Source: Nonomuraea angiospora (GTDB taxonomy: Bacteria > Actinomycetota > Actinomycetes > Streptosporangiales > Streptosporangiaceae). Taken from it: a DNA stretch of 64,000 nt. The notes under the pieces are model-generated. The model ran no database searches and was not told where the DNA came from. It saw only the letters and a list, made by a program, of their open reading frames with translations. Below are positions 1 through 8,900 of this stretch, piece by piece. The position numbers and the translations under genes are program-made. The DNA lies in assembly GCF_014873145.1 (NCBI RefSeq), contig NZ_JADBEK010000001.1, positions 7,068,001 through 7,132,000 on the forward strand, written 5' to 3'. Position 1 is the first letter of the stretch. Each line of letters begins with the position of its first letter.

Positions 1-1657
1 CGAGGCCGATGTGGCCGCAGGAAAGGACTCGGAAGGCCGCCGCCTGCACTATCTGGACGCGGTCGAGGCGAGGCGGTTCGTCATCGTCATGGACAACGTC
101 CGGGACAGCGAGAGCATCCTCCACCTGCTCCCGCGCCACGGGCCCTCCGCCATCATCGTCACCAGCCGCACCAGGTTGGGGACCCTCCTGCGGAGAACCG
201 ACGTGACGCACCTTCACCTGGCTCCACTACCAACTCACGAATCCAGGGATCTGCTGATCCGGCACATAGGCGCCGACCGATCAGCCGCCGAGCCCGCCGC
301 TATCGCCACCATTCTGGCCGCCTGCAGCGGCAATCCTCTAGCCCTGGCAATCGCCGGATCCCACATCCGGCACCTGCCTGAGCTGTCACTGGACCAAATC
401 GTGTCCGTTTTGACCGACGCCGACAGCCGACTGGACTTCCTCGACCTGCACGAGTCGAACTCCGCGCTCCGCACCGTCTTTTCCTGGACGTATCACGCAC
501 TTCCTACCGAGTTACAGGAATTCTTCGTCCTGGTCGGCTCGGCCCCGGGCCCTGACATCGACACCTCAGGAGCCGCCGCGCTCGCCAGCCTAGAGGACAC
601 CCGAGCAGGGTTGGCCCTGCTACGCCGGTTACGCCATTTCCACCTGCTACAGGAGAATGCGCACAACGGCTTCCAGATGCACGAGCTCCTCCGTGACTAT
701 GCCCTCTCCCTCTGCCGTGGGGATCGGCGTCTCCAGAACGTCCACGACCGTGCCTGCGAAAGGCTCATCAACCACTACGCCGATCTGGCCGCCGCCACGG
801 GCCCCGATACCCGTCTCGCTAGCCAGCACTCGCCGCGCTTCCTCGCCGCCGTGCGATACGCCGAGGAACACGGCCTGGAGAGCAAGGCCAGGACTATCGT
901 GGACTCTCTCATCGAGAACATGTGGTACCACGGGCGATGGAACGACTGCGTGACGATGTTGCGCTCGATCACGGACGACCCATCGAAGCCTGAGGATCCG
1001 GAGATCCGGTCCTACTTTCTCCGCCAGCTGGCCATCACCCTGCGCCGGCTGGGAGCACACGCCGAGAGCGTCGAGTACGGTCGGCAAGCCTTGTCCACGC
1101 TGGGGCCGGGAAGGTCGGCACGCGCGGAAGCCGACTGCCGCTACGTCCTGGCGGTCAGTCTTGCCTACGCGGAGGATCACGAGGCGGCCCTGGAGCAATA
1201 CCACCTCGCCGCCGACGGATTCCGCGAAACTGGCGCCGAAAGCGGGCACGCGGATGCCCTGAACGGCATCGGATGGAGCCTGGCCATGCGGGGAGAACTC
1301 CAGGAGGCCCTGATGTACTGCACACGAGCCGCCGACCTACACGGCGAGCTGAACGTCCCCAACAGCCGGGCAGCCGATCTTGACAGCGTCGCTTGCATCT
1401 ACCAGTTGCTCGGTGATCACAAGGCCGCGCTCGGCTATTTCGAGCAATGCCTTCGCCTGTACAGGGAGATCGGCTACCGCGCCAACGAGATCCGTACGCT
1501 GGACAGCATGGGCGACAGCGCGCTGGCGTCAGGCGACCCGAACAGCGCCGTCGAGCACTGGCTCCTCGCCATCGCCGTTCTTGAGGACATCGGTCACGGG
1601 GACACCGACCAGGTCCGCGAGATACGGGCTAAGGAGGCGGCATTATTCCAGAAGTAG
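1..1657 (+). CDS. NB-ARC ATPase with TPR repeats, 5'-truncated by the window edge
   Basis: AfsR/STAND-like signalling ATPase. The frame is open to the left edge, so the P-loop lies outside. The visible part starts at the Walker B strand (FVIVMDNV), then a sensor motif (IIVTSRTRL) and the GNPLALAIAG box typical of NB-ARC proteins. From about nucleotide 1020 the sequence is helical TPR-like repeats (AEADCRYVLAVSLAYAEDHE, ALNGIGWSLAMRGELQEAL, ADLDSVACIYQLLGDHKAAL, IRTLDSMGDSALASGDPNSA). Known members act as nucleotide-dependent switches, as transcriptional regulators (AfsR) or as phage sensors; an N-terminal SARP or effector domain cannot be judged here. It lies beside a Ser/Thr kinase and a PIWI-type operon, which suggests a signalling or defence role, by inference only. 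Confidence 0.85.
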   Translation, partial: EADVAAGKDSEGRRLHYLDAVEARRFVIVMDNVRDSESILHLLPRHGPSAIIVTSRTRLGTLLRRTDVTHLHLAPLPTHESRDLLIRHIGADRSAAEPAAIATILAACSGNPLALAIAGSHIRHLPELSLDQIVSVLTDADSRLDFLDLHESNSALRTVFSWTYHALPTELQEFFVLVGSAPGPDIDTSGAAALASLEDTRAGLALLRRLRHFHLLQENAHNGFQMHELLRDYALSLCRGDRRLQNVHDRACERLINHYADLAAATGPDTRLASQHSPRFLAAVRYAEEHGLESKARTIVDSLIENMWYHGRWNDCVTMLRSITDDPSKPEDPEIRSYFLRQLAITLRRLGAHAESVEYGRQALSTLGPGRSARAEADCRYVLAVSLAYAEDHEAALEQYHLAADGFRETGAESGHADALNGIGWSLAMRGELQEALMYCTRAADLHGELNVPNSRAADLDSVACIYQLLGDHKAALGYFEQCLRLYREIGYRANEIRTLDSMGDSALASGDPNSAVEHWLLAIAVLEDIGHGDTDQVREIRAKEAALFQK

Positions 1658-1755
1658 CCATCGCTGGACAAGCAGAGGCGATATACTGGCCCAGTAGTTC
1701 AGCTGGCCGAATGCTCCGCGGATTGCCGCGGAAACTCTCAGAACCGGGAGACGCT

Positions 1756-1803
1756 ATGGCGAAGAAAAAGCGGCCCACGAATCCGAAGCGGCCGAAGCGA
1801 TAG
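1756..1803 (+). CDS. 15-residue lysine/arginine-rich micro-ORF
   Basis: ATG at 1756 opens MAKKKRPTNPKRPKR and stops at 1801-1803. A GGGAG site ends 5 bases before the ATG, and a 7-bp perfect hairpin (1715-1721 with 1726-1732, loop ATTG) lies in the leader. It sits 98 bases after the NB-ARC gene and just before a terminator-like hairpin. Nine of 15 residues are Lys or Arg and three are Pro. Role unknown: peptide product, leader peptide, or chance ORF. The good SD and the enclosing hairpins are the only support. Confidence 0.4.
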   Translation: MAKKKRPTNPKRPKR

Positions 1804-1810
1804 CACGAAG

Positions 1811-1837
1811 ACGGGCGGGCCAGACTTCCTCGCCCGT
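1811..1837. terminator. hairpin between convergent transcripts
   Basis: ACGGGCG (1811-1817) pairs with CGCCCGT (1831-1837) across a 13-nt loop. It lies between the micro-ORF and the last codon of the kinase, which converge, so a bidirectional terminator is likely. The left strand is followed by a T-containing run on + (cattcttt). Confidence 0.45.
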
Positions 1838-3150
1838 CATTCTTTCGCCGACTCGTATCTCCTTAGCAGCTCACGCACTTCCACTGCCCGCCTGTCCCGT
1901 CTGCCCAATTTGGTCTCTAAAATCCGGAGCATGTCGCTGAGCTCGCCGACCGCCTCGCCCTTGCGCCCCGCGGCGCGGAGCCACTCCGCGTAGAGCCGCC
2001 AGACCCGCTCAGCCCCTTTCCCCACATCGCCCTGCTCCCGCTTTGCCTCCTCCATTACATGCTTGATAAGACGGAATGCCGCGTCACGGTCGCCCGAGTC
2101 CCAGAGCTCGCGTGCACGTCCCAGCTGCGCGTCTTCCGCCGACATGGCGACCCCCGCCACGGCTACCATCGCTGGCCGGAGACTGTCGTTCGGTCGCATG
2201 AGCGGAGCGAACGGCGTTCTGAACGGCAGCGTGACGTCGAACTCCACGTGATGACCGATACCCGGAGGACCGGTCGCGGGGACATGCCTCCTCATCAGGG
2301 CCGATACCTCGCGGGCGCCGACGAGGCGCTCCGCCGGATCCTTGGCCAGCAACCGATCGACCACTTCACCCAGGTCTCGCGGAACCGCCGGCCTCCGTTC
2401 ACACAAGGGCTGCGGGTCCTTGTACAGATGCGCGGCGTCGAGGTCCGTAGCTGTGGCCGCACGAAACACAGGTCCCCCCAGCAGCTCGTATACGACGATT
2501 CCCAGCGCGTAGAGATCGGCCGCGGCGCCTCCCGGGCTGGCTCCCTTCAGAACCTCCGGCGCCACGTATCCGCTCGTTCCCGGGCTGGAGTATCTGCTCC
2601 TCGTGATCCTCGATTTCTCGGAGTCGACGATGAACGCCACACCGAAATCGATGATCTTTATCATTCCTGAGGGACTGACCATGAGGTTCGCCGGTTTGAG
2701 ATCGCGGTGCACCACGTTCGCGTCATGCGCCACTGTGAGCGCCGAACACAACTGCACAGCCAGACACGCCGCCTCCTCCGGTTCAAGGAAGCCGCCCCGC
2801 TCCTCCTGCAGTTCCTCGACGGTCTTGCCCTCGATGTACTGCATCACAAGGTAGGGCATCTCCCCTCCCGAGGAGCCGCGCCAGACGCCCCGGTGGTGAA
2901 CGGCCGGAATCGCCGGGTGATCGAGCGCAGCCGTCGCCAGGCCTTCCCGTTCGAATCGTCGGCGCAGGTCGTGGTAGTCCTCCGTTGAGATCACATCAGT
3001 CTCGCCGATGACGGACTTCTCGATCATGAATTTGATCGCGACCTTCCGCTCGAAGTCCTCATCCCACGCGAGCCAGACGTCGCCCATCCCTCCGCGCCCC
3101 AGCCTGCGCTTGAGTTCGAAACGATCCTGGATTTTGTCCCCGACGTCCAC
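1837..3150 (-). CDS. soluble Ser/Thr protein kinase with C-terminal helical repeat region
   Basis: Hanks-type kinase. Glycine loop GRGGMGDVW, invariant Lys in VAIKFM, catalytic HRDLKPANLM, DFGVAF and activation segment SPGTSGYVAPE are all present, so it should be active. Residues after about 300 have no transmembrane segment, unlike PknB-type kinases; they form TPR-like helices (GRARELWDSGDRDAAFRLI and onward). Start: an upstream in-frame TTG at 3174 exists, but GTG at 3150 sits 4 bases after a GGAGG (3155-3159), so it is preferred. It is divergent from the PIWI operon, with a shared 107-bp promoter region, which suggests co-regulation or a sensor role. Substrates unknown. Confidence 0.85.
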   Translation of the reverse strand: MDVGDKIQDRFELKRRLGRGGMGDVWLAWDEDFERKVAIKFMIEKSVIGETDVISTEDYHDLRRRFEREGLATAALDHPAIPAVHHRGVWRGSSGGEMPYLVMQYIEGKTVEELQEERGGFLEPEEAACLAVQLCSALTVAHDANVVHRDLKPANLMVSPSGMIKIIDFGVAFIVDSEKSRITRSRYSSPGTSGYVAPEVLKGASPGGAAADLYALGIVVYELLGGPVFRAATATDLDAAHLYKDPQPLCERRPAVPRDLGEVVDRLLAKDPAERLVGAREVSALMRRHVPATGPPGIGHHVEFDVTLPFRTPFAPLMRPNDSLRPAMVAVAGVAMSAEDAQLGRARELWDSGDRDAAFRLIKHVMEEAKREQGDVGKGAERVWRLYAEWLRAAGRKGEAVGELSDMLRILETKLGRRDRRAVEVRELLRRYESAKE

Positions 3151-3257
3151 CACACCTCCTGCGCAGCTGCCCAAGCAGCAGAAAATCCTTTAGCCAGTAA
3201 CTAATCGGCCCTTATGTGTAGCGAAAGCTATGCTAACGTGACGCCCCCGGAGGTCAA
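3151..3257. promoter_or_regulatory. divergent promoter region, kinase / PIWI operon
   Basis: Contains the kinase SD on the minus strand (3155-3159), a small palindrome TAGCGAAAGCTA (3219-3230), a possible -10 (TATGCT, 3228-3233) for the rightward operon, and GGAGG at 3249-3253 for the ATG at 3258. Noticeably richer in A+T than the genes around it. Promoter positions are inferred. Confidence 0.4.
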
Positions 3258-4985
3258 ATGAGTCCGTCGAAACACGAGCACGACGATGCCGTCATCCGTG
3301 TCTACAGCAGCTCGGCCACGACTTCTCAGAAGAGTTGTCCGACCTATCTGGCGGCCAAAACTGACTACTCGGTGAAACGGCTGGCAAGAAAAAAATTTTC
3401 ACGTCTCGCCAACATGGCTTTCTCACCCTTCAATGCCGTTCTCGAACTCGTCGAAAACCACCAGGTATCACTGGACGAAGCCTTCTCGCGCCTTCCCCTC
3501 CGCGGCGACACGGCGCGTGACATCGCTGGCGAGCTGATCCCCCCGCTACACGAGGGGCTGCTGGCGTGGACACATAACGCGGTGCGCAACTATCTTCGCG
3601 CGTTCGAGGAGGACCATCACCTCCAGACCGCGACCGGCCTCGGGTCGGCCGGGCCCTGGGTGCGGCAGTATCCATCCAGCGACGCCGTCGTCAACTCCCG
3701 TACCTGGGAGCTCTGCACGTGGGGACGCGGCTACGTCTATCGCCACGGAGGCGACACCGTTCGCGAGCTCCGCATCCCGGCCATGGGCAGGGCGGGCGCC
3801 AAGCGACGCGCCGACGCGGAGCTGGCCACCGCCGCCCATGTGCTGGCGACCGGATCGTGCGTCGACCGGGATGTCGTGGACAGGGAACCCGGCCCATACC
3901 GTGGTGGCAAGCCGTTTCCGCTCCTTCCCCTTACTTCTTCGTCCCATGCCGCCGCGCTCCCGAGCCGGGTCCGCCTCGTGGAGATCGGATGCATAGACGG
4001 GCTACCGCGGGTACTCTACGACGATACGGCTGAAGCCGCCGAAGCCTTCTTCGTCTCGGAGGCCGCCGACACCCTGAGTGCACTCCGCCGTCCGATCACG
4101 GAGATCGCGGGACGAGACTGCCTTGACTGCAAAATCCGGTCGGAGTGCCGTCGGCTGTACAGCGCTCCTGGGTTCTTGGACATCCGTGACTCGTCCCGCC
4201 CAAGACGGATCTGGTCGGTAACGACCGGGAGATACTTCAGCGACTGTCCCGCCAAGGCACATTTCCGCGCACTGGGTCTCCCACCCGATGAGGAGTCCGA
4301 GAAGACTGCGTTCGTACGCCGGGGCGATGCCGTCCACGCGTGGCTGAAACTGCTACATGGTAGGAAACCCAGAAGGCCATGCGCTCCAGGCGACCTCCCA
4401 GAGAACCCTGATTTCTGGTCAGCGGGCGAGTGGACGTTGGAAGGAGAGCACGCGCGGCATGGAGCTGCGATGCTCGCGGCCCACCTGGAGGTGTGCCCCT
4501 TTCTGGACACGGCACCCGACAGCGCTGCGTACCCCGAGCAGACGGTAGCCGCCGATGACAAGCACGCGGATGTTCTCATCGTGGCGGACGCAGATCTCCT
4601 CTACCGGCGCGACGGTTCGTGGGTGTACCGCGAGCTGAAAACCACGGCAGGCGGTTTCGTGGCCGATGGTGCCGACCTACTGACCTGGTACCCGCAGCTC
4701 GCGCTGGCTGTACTCCTGTTCAAGGCCGGGGCGATTCCCGCGGGCCCGGGCTCCGCCGTCGAGCTGGAACTACTCACACCTCTTGGACCCGACATCCGGG
4801 TGGTCGACCCCAACTCGACGTCTGTTCAGGAACGGGCCAAAGATATAATTCACGCCCTCACCCGGAGCTGGCATTCGGACGAGGAATATCTCCCGACGCC
4901 CAGCGAGAAGGCCTGCAGCCGTTGCTCTTACCAGCGATGGTGCCCGGTCTCGCCGAGGAACAGACCGGACCGGAGCGCTCCATGA
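3258..4985 (+). CDS. tandem Fe-S PD-(D/E)XK nuclease (Cas4/AddB-like), PIWI operon gene 1
   Basis: 575 aa, about twice a Cas4-type nuclease. The C-terminal half has the signature of RecB/Cas4 nucleases: first cluster Cys C330 (SDCPAK), Asp D446 (DADLLYR), E459-x-K461 (YRELKTT), then C553-x2-C556-x5-C562 (CSRCSYQRWC). The N-terminal half repeats the cysteine frame: C27 (KSCPTYLA) and C288-x2-C291-x5-C297 (CLDCKIRSEC), but has no clear D...ExK. I read it as an internal duplication with one active and one degenerate nuclease lobe, each with a predicted [4Fe-4S] cluster. Start ATG 3258 follows GGAGG. Its stop overlaps the next start (ATGA), so translation is coupled. Likely processes DNA ends or flaps for the PIWI system; substrate unknown. 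Confidence 0.8.
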   Translation: MSPSKHEHDDAVIRVYSSSATTSQKSCPTYLAAKTDYSVKRLARKKFSRLANMAFSPFNAVLELVENHQVSLDEAFSRLPLRGDTARDIAGELIPPLHEGLLAWTHNAVRNYLRAFEEDHHLQTATGLGSAGPWVRQYPSSDAVVNSRTWELCTWGRGYVYRHGGDTVRELRIPAMGRAGAKRRADAELATAAHVLATGSCVDRDVVDREPGPYRGGKPFPLLPLTSSSHAAALPSRVRLVEIGCIDGLPRVLYDDTAEAAEAFFVSEAADTLSALRRPITEIAGRDCLDCKIRSECRRLYSAPGFLDIRDSSRPRRIWSVTTGRYFSDCPAKAHFRALGLPPDEESEKTAFVRRGDAVHAWLKLLHGRKPRRPCAPGDLPENPDFWSAGEWTLEGEHARHGAAMLAAHLEVCPFLDTAPDSAAYPEQTVAADDKHADVLIVADADLLYRRDGSWVYRELKTTAGGFVADGADLLTWYPQLALAVLLFKAGAIPAGPGSAVELELLTPLGPDIRVVDPNSTSVQERAKDIIHALTRSWHSDEEYLPTPSEKACSRCSYQRWCPVSPRNRPDRSAP

Positions 4986-5908
4986 CGGACCTTCCACTCC
5001 CCTCGTCCACGCCCACCGCCTTCGACCATGCCATAGGCGAGGCCTACAACGAGGCCGAGTCCCGGCGCATTATCGGCATGGTGGCTGCGACGGTGGCGCA
5101 GCTGGCGGACTGGCCGAAGGAGAAGGCTTTCAGCGTTCCATACCCGCCGCTTGCCCAGTACGTGCTCGACCGTATCGCCCTCATCGGCGTGCTGAGGCAT
5201 CCAGGTGGATACCGCCTAACACCCTACCGCGAACGCCTGAGCTGCCCTCGAACCCTGGCCGATCTCATGGCCCTCTGCTGGAGCAGCCCTATAGACGCAT
5301 GGCCATTCCTCAACCTCCCCGATGACGAAGATTTGACCGGGCTACTCATCGAGCTCGATCCGATCCGGCCGTCGGAGCTCTGCCTCAGGCTCTCCCTGGA
5401 GTTCGCCCACCCGGACGCACCCGACAGAAGCCTAGAACGGCTCGCTCTGCTGGGAGCTCGTGCACTCTACGAAGAGGCTGGCCACCCCGGTGGCTTCCCG
5501 GAGTTGCGCGAATGGCTGATCGCCCATCCCGTCCTGTCCAGCCAGGAGATCGCGTTCCTAAAGCTCGAGCGAATCGGTGGCTTCCAGGTGACCGACGAGC
5601 TGATCGACATTCTCTACCTCCGTGTTCACGAGCGGTACTTCAGCTCCACAGACGAGATAGCTGTCTGTGGCCACTGCGGCCTGGTCCTGGTGCCCATCAA
5701 AGGCGGCTCCGGAGAGCGCTGGCAGTGCGAGACAACGAAGTGTCGCGGCCGACGCAACGTACTGATCGGCGACGTGCGTCACGTTGCCGAGAATCTCCAC
5801 CACGCCGCCCGGCCGATCCGCGAGTTCGTCATCGCAGGCTCCCGGCTCCGCGCCTCGGAAGGCTCCAACCGCCAAGCCTCAAGCCCGCTCAGGGACGTCG
5901 AATGCTGA
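4982..5908 (+). CDS. zinc-ribbon protein, probable pPIWI_RE domain Y component, PIWI operon gene 2
   Basis: 308 aa from the ATG at 4982, which overlaps the upstream stop by 4 bases. An in-frame upstream extension exists but would run inside gene 1. The first ~225 residues are alpha-helical with no motif I can name; position and context match the domain Y partner of pPIWI-RE islands (from memory). A zinc ribbon follows: C229, C232, C249, C254 (CGHC ... CETTKC). Only 54 residues remain after it. In the described islands this partner carries a restriction-endonuclease fold after the ribbon; here there is no room for one and no D...ExK. It may be a structural or DNA-binding subunit whose nuclease role moved to gene 1. 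Confidence 0.6.
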   Translation: MTDLPLPSSTPTAFDHAIGEAYNEAESRRIIGMVAATVAQLADWPKEKAFSVPYPPLAQYVLDRIALIGVLRHPGGYRLTPYRERLSCPRTLADLMALCWSSPIDAWPFLNLPDDEDLTGLLIELDPIRPSELCLRLSLEFAHPDAPDRSLERLALLGARALYEEAGHPGGFPELREWLIAHPVLSSQEIAFLKLERIGGFQVTDELIDILYLRVHERYFSSTDEIAVCGHCGLVLVPIKGGSGERWQCETTKCRGRRNVLIGDVRHVAENLHHAARPIREFVIAGSRLRASEGSNRQASSPLRDVEC

Positions 5909-5917
5909 AAGACTCGC

Positions 5918-8900
5918 ATGCGTAACCTTCGCGACCACCTCCGTGAGGCGTTGTCGGCCATGCCTGCTGCGGAAGCTGCCGAATACGATGACCTCAGCAA
6001 GAGGCTCGACTACACCGTCGAACTTGGGCTCCGTGTCATCGAGCTGGTCAGCCCGCAACTCGCTCCCATCGACGGATGGCCCTTGTTCGGTGGATATCCC
6101 TTTTCCCGCGCCCGAGGGCTTGTCGCGAGCCGCCCGGATCACAGGCTTCGCCGAATCCTGCGCGCGGCCCGATACCACTTGGAGTCCATGCACCGGCGGG
6201 AGGTCTGGCGTTCCGCCCTGCTGCGGTACCGGCACCTGCCGGAGCGGCACCGCGCGTACGATTTCGCGGAAAGCCTGGCCTGGCCAGCGGTTCAGAGACA
6301 ACCCTCGCTCGCGGCGCATCGCCTGAAGCTGTACGACGCCCTTCTGAATTCTGCGCCGCCCTTCACCACGAGCCGGATCACCATCGCGGAACCGGGTCCG
6401 CATCTCTTCCATGGGCGCACCAGTGGCGCTCAGCACATCGACATCCCTGAAAACCTGCCGCCTCCGGTGGACTCCCGTCTCGCTTTGGAGGCCCAGCACC
6501 TCCGAGAGCCCTTCAACCAACCCGTGGAATCGCTGCGGCAGACCGCCAAGAAGATGGCGGACCTCGACCAGCCGAATCAGGGCCAGTCCAAGGCGCTCAC
6601 CGACTGGGAATCACGGTATCTCGGGATGGAGCTCTCCACGTTGGACGAGGAGAGCGGGCGCTTTGCTAAAGCGGATCGCCTGGTCGTCAACGGTCTGCTC
6701 AACCTCATCGGGATTCCAGGGGTGGGCAAGAGCACGCTGCGCGACATCCTCGCCACACACGCCGTGGCCGAATTGGGACAGCGCGTCGTCCTCGTCGTCG
6801 GCGACGTCGCCGAGGCGCTCCGTGTGGCACAGGGCTTCAACAAATTGCGTGAGGCCGCCGACCGAAAAATCAAGGAAGGCGACAAGGCGTACATCGGCTG
6901 GGACAGACTGCACGCGATCCCCCTCATTGGAGCATCCACCCGCGACCAGCACACCAGACGGCTGCACCGGCGGCTCCGGCAGGTCTCTCCGCTGCCCCTC
7001 CTGCATCAGGATGCCGCGTTCGCCTACCTGAGCACCGCCTGCCCGCTCAGCGCGTTGCGGGGCGCGGAGGCGGACGGGCCACTGCCGTACCTGGAGGCTC
7101 CATGCCAGAGGCTGATCCCGCTGGACCAAACCGCCCTAACGGGCGAAGTCGCCGCCGATCTCGTGGAGGAAAAGCGGAAGTCCCGGCGAGGGTGTCCGAT
7201 CTGGAGTCACTGTCCGAGGCATGATGCCGCACGAGGACTCCGTGAGGCGACCATCTGGGTCGCCACTCCGGAGGCACTCACAGTCTCGTCAGTGCCCGTT
7301 CAGCAGAACCCTGAACGCATCCGCTACCTGGAGCTGGCCTGCAGGACCGCGGATCTGCTGATCGTCGATGAAGCCGACCAGGTCCAGATCAGATTGGATC
7401 ACCTCTTCGCCCCGACTGCGACGTTGTACAAGCGGGGCGACGACTCCTGGCTGGACGAGATCAACCGGCACAATGTCGCCGAGTTGGCACGCGAGGGCCG
7501 CATACAGCTCTCCAACGAGATGGTCCAGCAATGGACCGCCGCGCTGGACACCGTATCGACCGCGGCCAATCGCATCTACGCCATGATCGTGAGTGACGAC
7601 GAACTTCGCGAGTGGCTGGGGTCGGATCTCTTCACCGTCTGGTCGCTCCAGCTTGAGCTAGTGGGCCAGTGGCCCGCGACCCGGCTGCCCGACCGGATTC
7701 CGTTAGCAGCCGAGTGGGCGAACCCTAAGCACGAGACGAGGCAGGAGGCGAGCGCGAAGCTGCTGGCCTACCTGAGTCAGGACCCTGGCGTCGCTCAGGA
7801 GTCCCGCGACAAGCGACGCGAAGCAATCCTGAAGATACTCGACGGCTTCCGTGATGACCCCGTTGGCGACAACGACGAGGCCGAACTCTCCGACGACGCG
7901 CCGGCCAGAGAAACGCTCCAGCTCGCGGAGCTCGCCCGACGTCTGATCACCAGCAAGCCGGGCAGCCCGAGAGTGGCCGAGGAGCTCAAAACCCTTCTGG
8001 CCCAGCTCGCTGGCTTGCGTGACCCTGAGGAGCTCTCCGGCAAAAATCTGAACGCTGAGGTGAAGGAAAATGTCAAGGAGGAGCTCCGTCGGGAACGCCG
8101 CAGGTTCGAGTTCACCCTGCTCGTCGCGATCCTGCATGACCGGCTGAACCTACTGACGACGCTCTGGCCCAGAGTGGAGATTGCGCTCAATCTCGATCCC
8201 TCCGCCAACGCGCTTTACCACAGCTCCCCGACCGACTACGCTCCAGTGATCCCCGAATCCCCTATGGGCAACATCCTGGCGTTCCAGTTCGTCCCCGACG
8301 CCAGGGACGTCTATGCCAAGACGGGCGAGCTAAGGTTCATCCGGTGTACAGGGGTGGGCCGCGAGCTTCTGTCCGTCCTCCCCACCCTGCACGACGTGGA
8401 CGGCAGCCATGGACCCAACGTAGTGCTGATGTCCGGAACGAGCTGGGCAGGCGCATCCACCCGCTATCACCTCGCCGAGCCGGTGAAAGCGGTACTGCAT
8501 GCCAAAGCACGCGCGGAGGAGCCGAAGAAGCCCTCCAGCCCGAAGATCTCCATGTTCACGTCCTTCGTCTATGACGCCGTCGAGAACGCCTCACCAGGGG
8601 AACCCATGAGGCCTCTGCAGCTCTCCGGCACGTCGTCCAATCGGAACGACGTGTTGTGGAAGATGCTTCGCGGCCTCGCCGATCCAGATCCGGCGGACCA
8701 AGGCGGGCGTTCCAAGTTCACGCAAGAACTTGGAAACCTGCCGCCCAGCCGTCAGCATCTGCTCGTACTCACCGGCAGCTACAAAGACGCCAAAGAAGCG
8801 GGCCGGGCTCTCCAGAGTTTCAGAGAGTGGAGAAATAGGATCTGCGTCCTCATCTCAGATGACGAAGAGGCCTCCGACGTCCCGCGCCACGACCAGGACA

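Noticed and set aside
4619..4981. Upstream extension of the zinc-ribbon gene inside gene 1
   Set aside because: Reads as an out-of-frame shadow of the nuclease; ATG 4982 with ATGA coupling is the natural start.
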